Origin: Symsagittifera roscoffensis
Lineage: Eukaryota > Xenacoelomorpha > Acoela > Convolutidae
Reading direction: 5' to 3'
NCBI RefSeq assembly: GCF_963678635.1
Contig: NC_087066.1
Coordinates: 11,392,517-11,456,516, forward strand
Length of the DNA: 64,000 bases
Numbering within the stretch: position 1 is the stretch's first letter; every line of letters begins with the position of its first letter. Positions 34,273 to 45,726 of the stretch are shown piece after piece. Made by a program: the position numbers and the translations under genes. The notes beneath the pieces are model-generated. The model made no database searches, was not told the origin of the DNA, and was given only the letters and a program-made list of their open reading frames with translations.

Positions 34273-34386
34273 AATGTTTGCTTAGGTGATAGAAAAGACA
34301 AAAAGCCAAGATCTTCTTTCGACATACCATGGCATGTCGAAAGAAGATCTTGGCTTTTTGTCTTTTCTATCCTCTAAGCAAACATT
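34273..34386. repeat. 114-bp near-perfect palindrome (56-bp arms)
   Basis: Arms 34,273-34,328 and 34,331-34,386 are reverse complements with only three mismatches, around a two-base centre. The core is GCCAAGATCTTCTTTCGACAT on the left and its complement on the right. The arms are too long and the loop too short for a normal miRNA precursor. It could be a young inverted duplication, a foldback element or an assembly or library chimera. Confidence 0.9.
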
Positions 34387-35233
34387 ATGATTATTTCAAA
34401 GCATAAATTTTGAAAGACAGTCCAAACAGTGCTGATTTAAACTATTCAGACAAAACGAAAAAGAAACGTGAAACTTAGAATGCGCGTTTTCCAATTGGAT
34501 CCATATTTAATTTTTTATAAATATGACCAAACTACCAAACTGACTTAAAATTTTAGAAAATTTACTGCCGTCCAATTTATTTTGCAAAAAAAGGCCCAAA
34601 ATATTGCCACAGAACAACAAATTTTGGCTACAAAACGAAAAATTATTATATACATAAATGAAATTTTGAAAAGATGAAACCCATTTGAATTTTGTTGAGC
34701 TACATAACTGACGCTTTTAAAATAGTTCTGTTAACAATTGAACTGGTAGTTTGGGCGAAAACTTTTCTGATTAAAAAATGAGTGTTTTGGGTAAATTTCA
34801 GTTCCAATTTGTGCAAAAAAAGTGCACCGTATTTTTTCTAAGCAAACTTTGTCTTTTTCAAAAACTTCAATTCAACCCAATTTGAGAGAAACGCGTTCTA
34901 AATTTTATTTCTTTCGTTTTATTCAAGCAGTACTGTAAATGATTTTTCATCATCGGTAGCAATACTTCTGATAACTGAAGTTGAATTTTCGTGTTTGTTA
35001 CTCACCGAAACTGTGATCTGGTTAACAGGCGAGCTTTTTTACATATTAGATTGTGCGTATCTAAGTTGATTTGATTTTATCATTTAACTATATCGACGTT
35101 ACAACGCGCAGCAAAGGCTCCCTGTTAAGGTAAGTTAAGTACCCCACTAAGCATCGATATCTTTGAAAACATAACATAATTTTTGAAAACAGCCTACGCT
35201 ACGCAATAATTTCAAAAAAAAAAATTTTTACCT
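34387..35233. other. AT-rich non-coding sequence
   Basis: Nothing recognised. Confidence 0.45.
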
Positions 35234-35700
35234 TTTTTCCGACTTTCGAAGTGTGGTTTTTTATTCAGTCAATTTTTGGGGATCAAAAAAATAGTTTTTA
35301 ACAAAATTTATTTATACTCCATTCAAAATATTGCCTCCCTGAAATCGAATTTATAATTAAATTTTACCTCCAATCATTTTTTGCAAAGTTATGGGAGTTG
35401 GAAAATTGCAAATTTGGCCATGCTCTGGACTATTTTAAGCGCGTTTTGAAAATTTTATTCATAATGCTGAAAGCGTAAGACGAATTATCTAATCAACAAC
35501 ATTTTACAACAAAATCGTTCCATATTAATTTCGTCCGGCTCAAATTTCACAATTAATCTTTGATTGATTTTGTCCATATTTTTAGTTTTTAAATAACTTT
35601 TTCTCTCAAAAATTATTTGTTATGGTTAAGGGGCAGTCGGAACATTCAGGGCTTTGCTCTGTATTCGAACACTCTTGTTTGGCCAAATAGTCTTAGTTTC
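35234..35700 (+). repeat. dispersed repeat (TTTGGCCATGCTCTGGA family), copy 1
   Basis: Aligns over about 450 bp with 39,055-39,535. Shared blocks: CCGACTTTCGAA, TTTTTTATTCAGTCAATTTT, TTTTACCTCC..TTTTTTGCAA, AATTTGGCCATGCTCTGGA, GAAAGCGTAA, and the end block GGGCAGTCGGAACATTCAGGG. The end block recurs inverted at 39,885-39,930. Confidence 0.75.
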
Positions 35701-36004
35701 CAACAACTTTTTAAATTAATAAAAACTGATCGCGGTTGAAAAATTCCTAACAAAACATTTTGAGGGAATCAACTTCTTTTGTAGTGTTTAAGAACACTCA
35801 GTCAAAAGTTAGGAGCTTAAAAATTGAAATTTGTCTGATAAAAAACTACACCGAATTTCAATCCTTTCTTCAGAAGTCGCGCCAAACTCTGAGCCATGAC
35901 GAAAATTACTTTAACTATTCATCAGTAGGCGATTATTAAGAACTGGACATGGCAACCCTTACCCTCAATTTGTAGGTGATTTCGAATCTCAAATTGTTCA
36001 CGAC

Positions 36005-36900
36005 GAGGTCAGTGTTTTAATCAAAAATACTAATCATACAATTCCATAAACTAAGTCTATGAAAAAATACTAATCATACACTTTGCTAAAATGGTGTCAT
36101 CGAATTTTCGGAAAATTTTTCTCTTGTTTTGGCATAAAATTCGGTGTATCGTAAAAAAAAAACTTTTTGCCAAATAAAATGCTAACCATATAATTTCATA
36201 TATTGAAACTGTATGACTAGCATTTTTTGATGGCGACGACAAAAATTTTTCAATGTATTTTTGAAATTGTCCCCAAACATTTTTTTGTGTTTTTTTTCAA
36301 CAGCAAACTGATTCTCGTACTCAAACAAACATTTTTTGAAAAAAAAAGCATGCAAAATTTAGTCTTTTGTGTGTATAAGGTATTCCTGGATATACTAATG
36401 TTAGATTTTTTTTCCTTCTCTCCTCATAACTTTTTCAAAAACGCTTAAGACTCCTCTCTCTTCTTTTGTATGACATGTTTTTGTATGCCTTGGTCAATAT
36501 CTGGTAAATAAGAAATTCAAATTTTAGGACTAATCATCTTTGAAAATTTTTGCCAAAATTTAAAAGTTCGTTACTTTCGTTATATTGTTTGTGTGAGACA
36601 GATTTAAAACATTTCAGGCTGTTTCCAATGCATTTTTTAATTTTTAATGCGAGACGTCCAAACCTTTGGTTACTACATTTGAGTACTACAACAACAAAAA
36701 AATGTCGAGACACAAAAATGTAGAAAATCAGTATTTTTGGTTTATGGAAAAATGCTAGTCATATAGTTTCCATATATGAAAAAATACCAATTATAGACTT
36801 TTCATGCAATTTTCTGTACTTATGGAATTGCATGAAAAGTGTATGATTAGCATTTTCCATTTATGAAAATTCTATGACTAGAATTTTTGGTCAACCCGGG
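36005..36900. mobile_element. foldback-type element with CCCGGGTTGACC end
   Basis: Blocks of (C)TAATCATAC..TTCCATA..GTCTATGAAAAAATACTAATCATAC near 36,020-36,080 recur inverted toward the right end (GTATGATTAGCATTTT.., 36,840-36,890). The right end is GGTCAACCCGGG. The same CCCGGGTTGACC..AAAAATGCTAATCATAC sequence starts a copy at 41,722-41,830. A perfect 15-bp hairpin stem (36,797-36,811 with 36,826-36,840, 14-nt loop) lies inside. Ends are only approximate. Confidence 0.45.
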
Positions 36901-37001
36901 ATGGTAAGAGAAGGAGCAAAAATCAACTGAATGTTTACAAGGTGGTGTGGTTCAAACTTGGAATTCACGCTAAATTTTTGCTAGTTTGGCGGTACAAATT
37001 G

Positions 37002-37204
37002 ATCATTACGAGGCCAAACTGAGCATTTTGTGAATTGTAAGCGGATTCCGCAAAAAGGACGCTCCCTTTCTTCTTCTTTTCTTCTTTCATTTCCTTTGAT
37101 CGTTCCGACACAATTTAACACGTTTAAAGACTTGTCTCTAGAGTTCAGGATCTTACAGACACAACATTGTGCGCCTATCCGGTGCAGTTTGGCCTCGTAA
37201 TGAT
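37002..37204. mobile_element. MITE, 203 bp, 20-bp perfect terminal inverted repeats
   Basis: The left end TCATTACGAGGCCAAACTG (37,003-37,021) and right end CAGTTTGGCCTCGTAATGA (37,185-37,203) are exact reverse complements, and the next outer base pair also matches. The interior has no coding frame and includes a CT-rich tract. A diverged copy lies inverted at 23,965-24,117, so the family is mobile and repeated. No clear target-site duplication (flanks AATTG / TTGG). Confidence 0.8.
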
Positions 37205-38099
37205 TGGTTTGGTTTCTCAATTAAATATTTTAATTTTAATTAGACATATTGACCGCGAACTCTTGTGTTGCCTTTGTTTCAAAATTGTAGTTTAGAATGA
37301 AATGCTTTTCAGTGGACACTTTTGATTTTTAAATACAAGCAAAACGCGAGGTTCAAAGTTTCAAAACATCAGCTTTTTCTGTACAGCAGTCTCAAATACA
37401 ATTATAAAATCTTTGTTCATACAGTGTATCTTCTTTAATTTAAAAAAACAGCGCACAAAGTTTGATATTTTTGTCATTTACGTTTAAACAACAAAAAAAG
37501 AACCAGAAGTCTTTTCCTATTAAAATTCTGTGAACAAATTCTCAACAAAAAAGCCAATATGCCGTCTTCAAAATTATTGTCTGATGAATTCCTGACATTT
37601 TAATAAATTGGCTGCTAATCTGTAAGTTGCTCTGCGCCTCTGATTTTTTTGTTCGCTGAAATCTTTTCGTCAAAAAAGCTCAAAGATTTTTTCAAAAGAG
37701 ATAAGCAAGAACTAAGTATATAATTAGTTATCTTAACTTTCTTCTTGAGACATATACTTTTTACATTTTTTTCTTCAATTGATTTTTCTCTCGCCTACTT
37801 TTCAATTCCAATGCTTTTACGCGTGGAGGAAATTAGACGGGAAACCAATTAGATGTCACTAATAAAAGAGAAATGAGGTATTAATTTTCTTTCAACAAAC
37901 CTACCATTTTGGGCAAAAAGCCATGGGCTGACAAAAATTATTGCCTCCAGCGAAATTTTACAAAAATACAAAAGTATGTGATCCAATTGCAGATTAAAAT
38001 AACTATTGTAAATTACTTTAGAAATGTTATCCAAACAATATCAAAAAAAATTAAAATGCAAACTCAATTGACATTTGAAATTTGATTTGTCAAAAATTT
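37205..38099. other. AT-rich non-coding sequence
   Basis: Nothing recognised. Confidence 0.5.
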
Positions 38100-38300
38100 T
38101 GTTCACCAGTCCACACTGAAAGCTGCCCACACTGAGGGGAGGGTAAGGGGGTGTTTTAACTTGATCCAATATTTGTATCCCAAAAACTGTGATCAGTCAC
38201 ACTTCGACCCAGTAAATTATTTAGGGGGGGGGGGGGTCATATGACCCGCCTAGGTTTTTGACCCCATCACCATACAAAGGGACCCCCTTTAGTACTATTT
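38100..38300. repeat. G-rich dispersed element fragment with 13-G run
   Basis: Contains TTTAG followed by 13 G (38,224-38,236), an exact 14-bp palindrome GGGTCATATGACCC (38,234-38,247), and GGGACCCCCTTTAGTACTATTTTGCG, which matches the TACTATTTTG block of the 28-kb copy. Confidence 0.5.
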
Positions 38301-38374
38301 TGCGTATTGTATATTTGTATTTGTATGAATGTATATTTGATACAGATTTGCGTTGTCAAAAAATTACATGCATA

Positions 38375-38430
38375 AGGGGATAGTTAACAAGGTCCAATAG
38401 GGGCAAAATAGTTAACAGGATCCTAATGAT
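38375..38430 (+). repeat. GATAGTTAACAAGGT motif repeat
   Basis: AGGGGATAGTTAACAAGGTCC is followed by GGGGCAAAATAGTTAACAGGATCC. The same AGGGG..ATAGTTAACAAGAT sequence forms the inverted ends of the element at 52,207-52,352. Confidence 0.5.
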
Positions 38431-38541
38431 CCTATTTTATTCAATATTTCATTTTTGTAATTAGAATTTTCTACTAGTTGATAGTATTTTCCGTTTTAAA
38501 TTTTTATGCTAGTCGAGTTTTTTGCTAGTCGATACACTGTA

Positions 38542-38615
38542 TCGTCTATCTTCGGGACTTTTGCCTCGTCTATCTTCGGGACTTTTTTTTCTCGTCTATC
38601 TTCGGGACTTTTTTG
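38542..38615 (+). repeat. short tandem repeat, three copies of TCGTCTATCTTCGGGACTTTT
   Basis: Copies start at 38,542, 38,566 and 38,592 (24- and 26-bp spacing; the difference is T-run length). The 20-base core is unchanged in all three, unusual for the surrounding old AT-rich DNA. Confidence 0.9.
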
Positions 38616-39054
38616 TTCTTATATGGCATAATTAATGTTTCGCTTCTTGCTATCGTTCCGAATCTCATAAACGAAACGCAAATTTCATACTTTTTTCGAC
38701 CGAAAAAAAACACAAAGAAAACCAACCAATGGATATAACAAACAAATTATTAATAAAAGAGTTAGGAAAGTGGAGAAAAAGCAGAATATTTCGAGAGCCA
38801 AAACCCCTCAGTGGCTTGATTATAGACGCGCTTTTCTAAAAAAATCTAAATACTTGTCCATACAAATAAAGAAACATTTTTTCCAAAGTTGATGATATAA
38901 ACTTATAATTTTTGAGATAAAAAGCAAATTAGCAGGAAAATTTAGCCCAAAATATAGTGCATCTGCTCTCTGTTTGGAACCAAAATGAATTATTTTTCAG
39001 ATAAGCAGAGTTGTGTAGAATGTGTGGACCATTGTTATAGAGAAATCTACATTA
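38616..39054. other. AT-rich non-coding sequence
   Basis: Nothing recognised. Confidence 0.45.
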
Positions 39055-39535
39055 TTGTTCCGACTTTCGAAAAAAAAACGAAAAATTTATGCTTCTTCTG
39101 GGTTTTTTATTCAGTCAATTTTCGGCAATCGAAAAAATACTTTTCAGCAAAATTTTTTAACCCTCATTAAAGATAACGACTCCCTAAAATCAATTTAAAA
39201 AGATATTTTACCTCCGTTGTTTTTTGCAACGTTTGGGGAGCTTGAAATTTGCCAATTTGGCCATGCTCTGGATTAATTTATGCGCGTTTTGTAGAGTTTA
39301 TCCATAATCCTGAAAGCGTAACGCAAATTGTTTATGCGTGGCCAATTATCCCGCACAACAAAAACGTTCCAACTTGAATTTAGGCTGGCTAATTGTTCGT
39401 ATTAATTTTCACGCTTTATCTTTGATATTGTCCAGAATTTATAGTTTTTCGACATTCGATTTCCCAAAAACTATTCGATATGGGTTAACGGGCAGTCGGA
39501 ACATTAAGGAATTTGCCCTGATAGCAGTCTTCTTC
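39055..39535 (+). repeat. dispersed repeat (TTTGGCCATGCTCTGGA family), copy 2
   Basis: Direct-orientation relative of 35,234-35,700, about 3.8 kb downstream; an inverted piece of the end block (CAGGGCAAAGCCCTGAATGTTCCGACTGCC) follows at 39,897-39,928. Confidence 0.75.
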
Positions 39536-40089
39536 TGAGTCTTCGTCTAGTTAATTGTTTAGAATATTTCGCTTGGATTTCTGATATATCAAAATTGAGA
39601 TTGATAGCAACTGATTTGGGAAAAAGTAAATAAGTAGCCGCTAAAGTAAAGAGTTACATATTTGGCTCAGATAATTTGAAATTTTTTGAAGACTAAATAT
39701 CCTCTAAGATATAGTAAAATAAATGTAAAAAGCATCAGCGACATTCGCATACACCGAGTACAGTTTGAGATGTTATATCAAGTGAAGTTATAGCAGAGTA
39801 GATAGAGAGACGTTAAATACACTCATGAAATGTAAAATAAAATCAATGAAAACAAAATTTATTAAGAGTTTAAAAAATTAACAAGACTGCTCGTATCAGG
39901 GCAAAGCCCTGAATGTTCCGACTGCCTTCTAAGGTTTATGGAGCAGCAGTAATAACATAAAAAAATTAAATGAAATAAAAAAGTGAAAATTTTTTTTTCT
40001 AAAATTTGAAATTTTTTATGAAAATCATTCCCCCACACGCCATATAAAGTATAAAAAGATAGATTTCGTTCCTTGTAATAAATCAATTA

Positions 40090-40400
40090 TGGCAAACAAG
40101 CTTCGTTCAACCAACTTGGAACGATTTATCAGACGGATTAAATCTCCGCTTACGCGTTAATAGCGCGAATTATATCGCGCGGTAATTGTCCCAAATTGGT
40201 CAAAAGTCAAAATGGCAATCTTTAAACCCTCATAACTTTACGAAAAATGATCACAGGTGAAATAACTTTTCAAATTTAAGTTCAGGACAACAATACCTTT
40301 TGAATGATATAAACAAATTCCGTCAAAAATGGCTAGTTAAAAAGTCGAAATTTGTCTGAAGAAAAAAAACCCACCCCGAGCAAAAATATTCCGTTACTTT
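40090..40400 (+). repeat. dispersed repeat (TGGAACGATTT..TTATATCG family), copy 1
   Basis: Matches 45,150-45,410 in the same orientation: TTGGAACGATTT.., CTCATAACTTTACGAAAAATGATCACAGGTGAAATA, AATTTAAG.TCA.GACAACA, and the ACCACCC(G)-type end. Confidence 0.65.
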
Positions 40401-41239
40401 CGTAATTTATTTAACCTTCAGAATCAGTTGATACCCTCTCTAAATAGTGCATAAATCTGACGGTTTATTAAAGCACAGGAATCTCACATAACCACGAAAC
40501 TTTTGAATGGCTGGGCGCTTTTTTGTGTCAAACGTGCATTTCCTAATTGACAAATTTCTAGTATGTTGATGTTGCAACGAAACATGCGAGTCATAAGTTA
40601 TCGTCGAGAAGACTTTCAGTCCCCTTACAATTAATTACCCGAAGTTTGAATGATTCAAAAAATGCGATGAGGAGTACGGTTTTCGTCAAAAAATTTGATT
40701 TTATTATTTTACACCTGGTCAAAGAATAGAAGAACTGCTCAGATCGCTATTCAGATAAAATTGCAGTTTTTGGCCTCTATTCAATAGCGTTAATGCCCGA
40801 TTTTGTTGAAGGTAAACTAAACAAGGAAAGGTCGCATGATGTGTAATATAGTGGTACCCTCTATTACCAAAACATTTGGGTTCCGTAAGCACAGGTAAGC
40901 AGGCTGTTTAGATTTCCACACAAAAGAATGCAAAAAATAGGGAGAGTTATTTTGAATACTGAAGATCACCATAACGCAAATATATTTGGGAAACATCGGC
41001 TTTGGGGCAAAACCCGAAATTTTGCTTTATTATTTGAAGCTAATAACCTTTTGATTTAGTAATAGTTTCAAGTATTTAGGCAGTATTTTGAAATTGAACC
41101 TTTACAGTGTTCACTGCATATTTTAGTTCCAACCATTAAAATGGGAAGCAACTTGGTATTCGGATGTGTTGTAGCTTTATCTTTTCTCTTTTTTCTTTTC
41201 CACGAAAAATGAGGAACCAAAAATAATCATAAGAATGGG

Positions 41240-41700
41240 TAGAGTGATAAATTATTATTAAAATTTTTTTTCAGCCGTGATTCGAACATAAAAAAAAATT
41301 TGGAAAAAATTTCCTCAGTGTCGAGAAAGACCCGTTTGAATTTTTTTATTTTTGGTGTAACTTCGAGCGAATGAGGTGAGCGAGCAGAGCAGGCTTAAAA
41401 TAGCTTATTTATCCTAATTTAAGCCACGAAAACTTAGTTTACTCGATTAAAGTTAGTTTTTGGAGTTTGTTTGCGCCGTTTTGGGAATCAATAATTTTCA
41501 AAAAAAATTTGCGAAAAAAAATTTTAAAAAAAATTGAAGTTTTTCTATTCATTTCTCTACAAAACTGTTTTTATAATTTGCCTTTTTTATGACTGTCAAA
41601 AATGCATAAGTTCTAGAAAAATATTTTTGTATTTTTTTAAACTGGTTGGAAGATTCTGTGGTACTTGCAAAATAACCGGCTGTGTCCTTGTTTCAAATTG
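41240..41700 (+). repeat. dispersed repeat (GGTCGAAGCATTCTG family)
   Basis: CCTCAGTGTCGAGAAAGACCCGTTTGAA, GGTGAGCGAGCAGAGCAGGCTTAAAATAGC and the end block GGTTGGAAGATTCTGTGGTACTTGCAAAATAACCGGC identify a plus-strand copy. Confidence 0.6.
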
Positions 41701-41721
41701 TCAATGTTTTGTAATGCTACC

Positions 41722-41830
41722 CCGGGTTGACCTCCATAGATCAAAAATGCTAATCATACAATTCCATAAACGAAGTCTATGAAAAAATACTAATCATACA
41801 ATTTTCATTGTACAATCAGACACTGATTTT
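41722..41830 (+). repeat. CCCGGGTTGACC element end
   Basis: CCCCGGGTTGACC..AAAAATGCTAATCATACAATTCCATAAACGAAGTCTATGAAAAAATACTAATCATAC is nearly identical to 36,020-36,080 and carries the terminus seen inverted at 36,890-36,900. Confidence 0.6.
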
Positions 41831-42084
41831 TTTCAGGCCATCCAAATAAAATTTAGATAGTCCCTAAAACACAAAATAAAACCTACTTTGTCCAAAAAAT
41901 TGCACTGAAGGCAAATTTTGAAAAAAGAAGAAAACCCAGAAATGACTTTTTGCGCACTTCTTGAAAAATTTGGAGGAAATTGCGTTTTTTTAGGCGGGCT
42001 TCCTCTTTTGTGTATATTATTGAACTATTTACAATTTTCGTAACTATTACTGACGGAGAAATTTTGACCAAGGCAGGGACTTTT

Positions 42085-42330
42085 CAGTGTTTTCTATTTT
42101 TTTTTTGAAATCCGCCTCCCTCGAGAAAATCCTAGATTCGCCCCTGACTATTATTACTCTACTGTTATTATAAAACTTGTGTATATTGCTGTCCAAGGTG
42201 TGTCTTTGAAAAAACGTTTTGTGTCGGTCGACAAAAATGGATGTCGTAAAATAGTACCAAAGCGACCCATTGGTTGGCGAGAGGGTCAAATCTTTGAGAA
42301 AAGAAAAAGGCGATCAATTTTTCTTTTTTT
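42085..42330. repeat. G-rich dispersed element, copy 4 (rearranged)
   Basis: Contains CCCTCGAGAAAATCCTAGATTCGCCCCTG as in the 28-kb copy, then, in the opposite sense, ACAAAAATGGATGTCGTAAAATAGTACCAAAG. The two ends are in unlike orientation, so the copy is rearranged or the family has inverted halves. Confidence 0.55.
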
Positions 42331-42571
42331 TTTAGTTTTTTCTCTTTGAACTTAACGGACATTTATGAATAATCTTTTGAATGAACTCTGAAATACTATA
42401 TGAACTGATTTTAGGTTGTGAAAATCTAACTATCTTCGAAATAAATGCACGTGATTGATTTGGATTTGTTCAACAAAATGTAACCAAACAATCACACTTC
42501 GCGTGTAAAAATTTCGAAACTTATTCAACAATCATCGCTGCAAAGAAACTTTCTTTCAACCCTCTGACACG

Positions 42572-43607
42572 ATGAAGCTACCGACCGATTTCTTCGCCAT
42601 ACCCGAAAAGGCACTTAGCCGAAAGTTTGGTCAATGGGGTTATTTCGTTGCCCAAAATGCCTGGCTTTTTATCATTACAACTGGATTATTGGGCTGTTTT
42701 TCCAGTATCGGTTTTTTCTGGCTGCAAACTGAAAAAGATATTGACGTTTTTGATATTTATTTTCCAAGAAATGGAAGGATTACTAAAGGGCTGAAGCAGA
42801 TGCGTGAAGACTTTCCCGATACAAGTGATACAAACTACTTCGCGTGGCAAGATAACGGTGAATATTTAACCCTGTCAATTTTAATTTGGGACCCTTTGAA
42901 AGGTAGCAGAGACGTGGTTCTGAACTCCGCTGTCAAAAAAGACATCCATAAAATTTGTGACTGGGTTCAAGATTATTCGGCTTACAGTCCCAGTATGAAT
43001 AAAACCCTCACATACACTGACGTTTGTGCAATCGACGGAATAAACCAAGAGTACAAACAGTGTCTTCTGCCCGAATTGTGTCGAGTAGCCGAATGGGATA
43101 CTGAAAAAGGTGAATTGAAATACTTCAGCGAATCCATTCTTCAAATGTTCAGCGATCCTAAGTTCACCAAGAAGAATGGACTGGGAAACAATGTAGTCAT
43201 AACACGCGGAGGGCAGTCGGCTAGACTGATATTCTTCTTAAAGAAAGCAAATGAAACTCAACTAGCCGAATCGCATTTCTGGGTCCGACAATGTTTCGAA
43301 GACTTGCACGTTATGGTAAAGAAACTCGAATCGGCTAATTACGCGTTATACTCGCTGAGGATCCAATTAGACGAATGGGGCAGTGTATTTGAACGAGACT
43401 CTAAGCTTTTTGCACTTGCGGTTATTTTCCTCGTCGGCTTTTCGGTCATCGCTTCTTCGAGCCTTGACTGTTTGACCTCTAGGAGTCTTCTGGCCTTGGC
43501 GGCTATTCTTAGCACTATCCTGGCTATTGTGACTGGTATCTCTGTGCTGAGTGTAGCAGGGGTTCCCTTGATCCAAGTGGCCTTCTTAACACCATTCATT
43601 ATTTTAG
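42572..43607 (+). CDS. Patched-domain membrane protein, exon 1 (N-terminal half of ectodomain, start of sterol-sensing domain)
   Basis: ATG at 42,572 starts a 345-codon exon that ends at a clean donor (43,607/GTAAGT). TM1 is at residues 31-51 (WLFIITTGLLGCFSSIGFFW), as usual near the N-terminus of this family. It is followed by the extracellular loop with spaced cysteines (for example IHKICDW, TDVCAIDG, QCLLPELCR), then two consecutive membrane helices from about residue 277 and the start of the next (VAFLTPFIILG). TPF..LG is the lead-in to the GxGxDD motif of Patched/PTR/Dispatched proteins. The codon is split after G (phase 1). Patched-related proteins move or respond to sterol-like lipids and are RND-fold transporters. 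Which subfamily (PTCHD or PTR) cannot be settled. GC content is visibly higher than in the flanks. Confidence 0.88.
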
Positions 43608-43904
43608 GTAAGTGTGCATAAAAAATTGGAAGTTCAAAATTTATTCTTATCGACAATCTCCTTCAAAACAGTTTTGGCTCTTTTCCAGTTTCCCACCCCC
43701 CTCGTAAAATTTCAAAACAAAATTGTTCAAAAATTGTTCACACGGCATTTTGCATGTAAGAAATGTTGCAAAAATTTGTTCACCTGTTCACACTGACAAG
43801 TTTTAATGCAGTTTATAACACGAAAATTCATTTTAAATAGGTTTTCATGTATTAAACATCCGATAAAATCAAAAGGGGGGAACTGGGAAAGAGTCTCAGT
43901 TTGT

Positions 43905-44440
43905 TACATACTAGTATATTAAATTGCGCGCAAATTCAGGTTTTTTCTCTCAAAAATGCTTGTTCCAAGGATGATTTTGGACATCATTCACTGGGAATTT
44001 AAACAATTTTTGGAGAAATCGAGAGCAAATGCTCAGAGCGACTTCTATAAAATTATCAAAGATTGGTTTTAAGGAGTTGACGATTTATTTCGAATTTGAA
44101 AATGTAAGTTTTCACTAATATGCACTAGGTTTTGCATCGAATGAACTCTTTCTCGAATAAGCAGAAATGTTCATGCAATGTGAAGCATTCTAAGCAATCA
44201 AATGAGTTGTTCTTACTTACAATTTTAGGGGTTTTCAAAAAATATTGTCGATGGTGGAATTTGGCTTTTTTGCAAATTTTTCGAAAAAAATTGGAAAGTC
44301 TTTGAAACCAAATTTAAACAATTTCATAGCGAGTAGCTCTGAGCGTTCAATGATGCTGTCCAAAATCATCCTTGAAAACTGGATTTTTGAGATAAAAACC
44401 TACATTTTCGCTTAATATTGTCCAGTAGTATAGTCTGTAT
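43905..44440. mobile_element. foldback-like element in the intron
   Basis: TCAGGTTTTTTCTCTCAAAAATGCTTGTTCCAAGGATGATTTTGGACATCATT (about 43,938-43,990) recurs inverted at about 44,345-44,405 (AATGATGCTGTCCAAAATCATCCTTG..TTTTTGAGATAAAAACCTACATTT). Weaker similarity continues outward (ACTAGTATATTAA / TTAATATTGTCCAGTAGTA) and inward (AAACAATTT..GCTCAGAGCGA / TCTGAGCGTTC). No coding frame inside. Confidence 0.55.
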
Positions 44441-45149
44441 CATAGTTTTGCTTTTTCCATCCATTGAGTTTGAACTTTGAAAAATTAATTTAGTGTTGTC
44501 ATAGTACAATTGTCTTTTGCATGTTGAACAAAATAACTCAATTGTTGTACATGCTTCCCCAGTCAAAATTGAATGGTTGTCTTTAAGTTCTTGAAAGCTT
44601 CCTTATAGGAATAAGTAAGTTTATGCATAATTGGGCCGGAATTTTGTTAGATTCTTTTTAGACTCTAGAAGATAAATTTTTGTGTATGCATTTCACAAGA
44701 TAGATATTTTTTATTTTGAATTAAACAATATACAAATTTTTCGGCTAGTTTAGCCATAATAATACGTAACACAACTACGAGAATGGAAAATATTAAGGGT
44801 AGGGGCAGTGGAATAGAGCACGTTTTTCAGCCAGACATAGAGAGGTTTTTTAGCCAATAAAGAGGGTTGAATTGATTATTTTATGATGTTCTTGAGCTCT
44901 GCTCAACTGATATGGGTGTTAGCTTGAGAAAAACTCTAGATAATTTAATTACAAAAACGAAGAGATCGCTCTTATACAAGTCTGCATTTGAGGTCTATGG
45001 AGCAGTTTTGCTTTTGGAAAAAGAATAAAATTTTTTAAAAATTTTAAAAAAAATATTGCGCCGTTTTCTAATAAAGTATCCACCCTTACGCTAGTAAAAG
45101 TAAAAAGTGACACATATCACATTAAGCAAAGCATCAAATAGAAAAAATA

Positions 45150-45410
45150 GCATGCCTCAAATCAATTTGGAACGATTTCTAAGGCAGGTCATATATCTGC
45201 TCACATGTTAATAGCCCAAATTATATCGTGAATTAATTGTCCCAAAAAATCTCTTATCGCCTATAAGTTTACAAAAATTGATCATAGATGAAATATCTTT
45301 TTAAATTTGAGCTCAAGACAACATAACCATTGTCAAAAACTGCTAATTAAATCGAAGGTGTTGGTCGGGTGAAAAAGAACCACCCGATCACAAATATTTG
45401 GTCATTTTCT
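45150..45410 (+). repeat. dispersed repeat (TGGAACGATTT family), copy 2
   Basis: Same-orientation relative of 40,090-40,400, ending about 120 bp before the assembly gap. Confidence 0.65.
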
Positions 45411-45526
45411 CCAAATAAAACAGCACAAAAACACCTTACCATTGGCTAGGTACCTGTGAGCTAGCAAAAAATCTGAAAGCACAAAAAAATCTAAAATCAA
45501 AGCAAAGCATTAGAAGATTTTGATAC

Positions 45527-45726
45527 NNNNNNNNNNNNNNNNNNNNNNNNNNNNNNNNNNNNNNNNNNNNNNNNNNNNNNNNNNNNNNNNNNNNNNNNNN
45601 NNNNNNNNNNNNNNNNNNNNNNNNNNNNNNNNNNNNNNNNNNNNNNNNNNNNNNNNNNNNNNNNNNNNNNNNNNNNNNNNNNNNNNNNNNNNNNNNNNNN
45701 NNNNNNNNNNNNNNNNNNNNNNNNNN
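45527..45726. other. assembly gap, 200 N
   Basis: Exactly 200 N, a placeholder size rather than a measured one. The true content is unknown and is the best candidate site for the missing Patched exon. Confidence 0.99.

Noticed and set aside
34273-34386. Palindrome as a miRNA precursor
   Set aside because: The arms are too long and almost fully paired, and the loop is only two bases.
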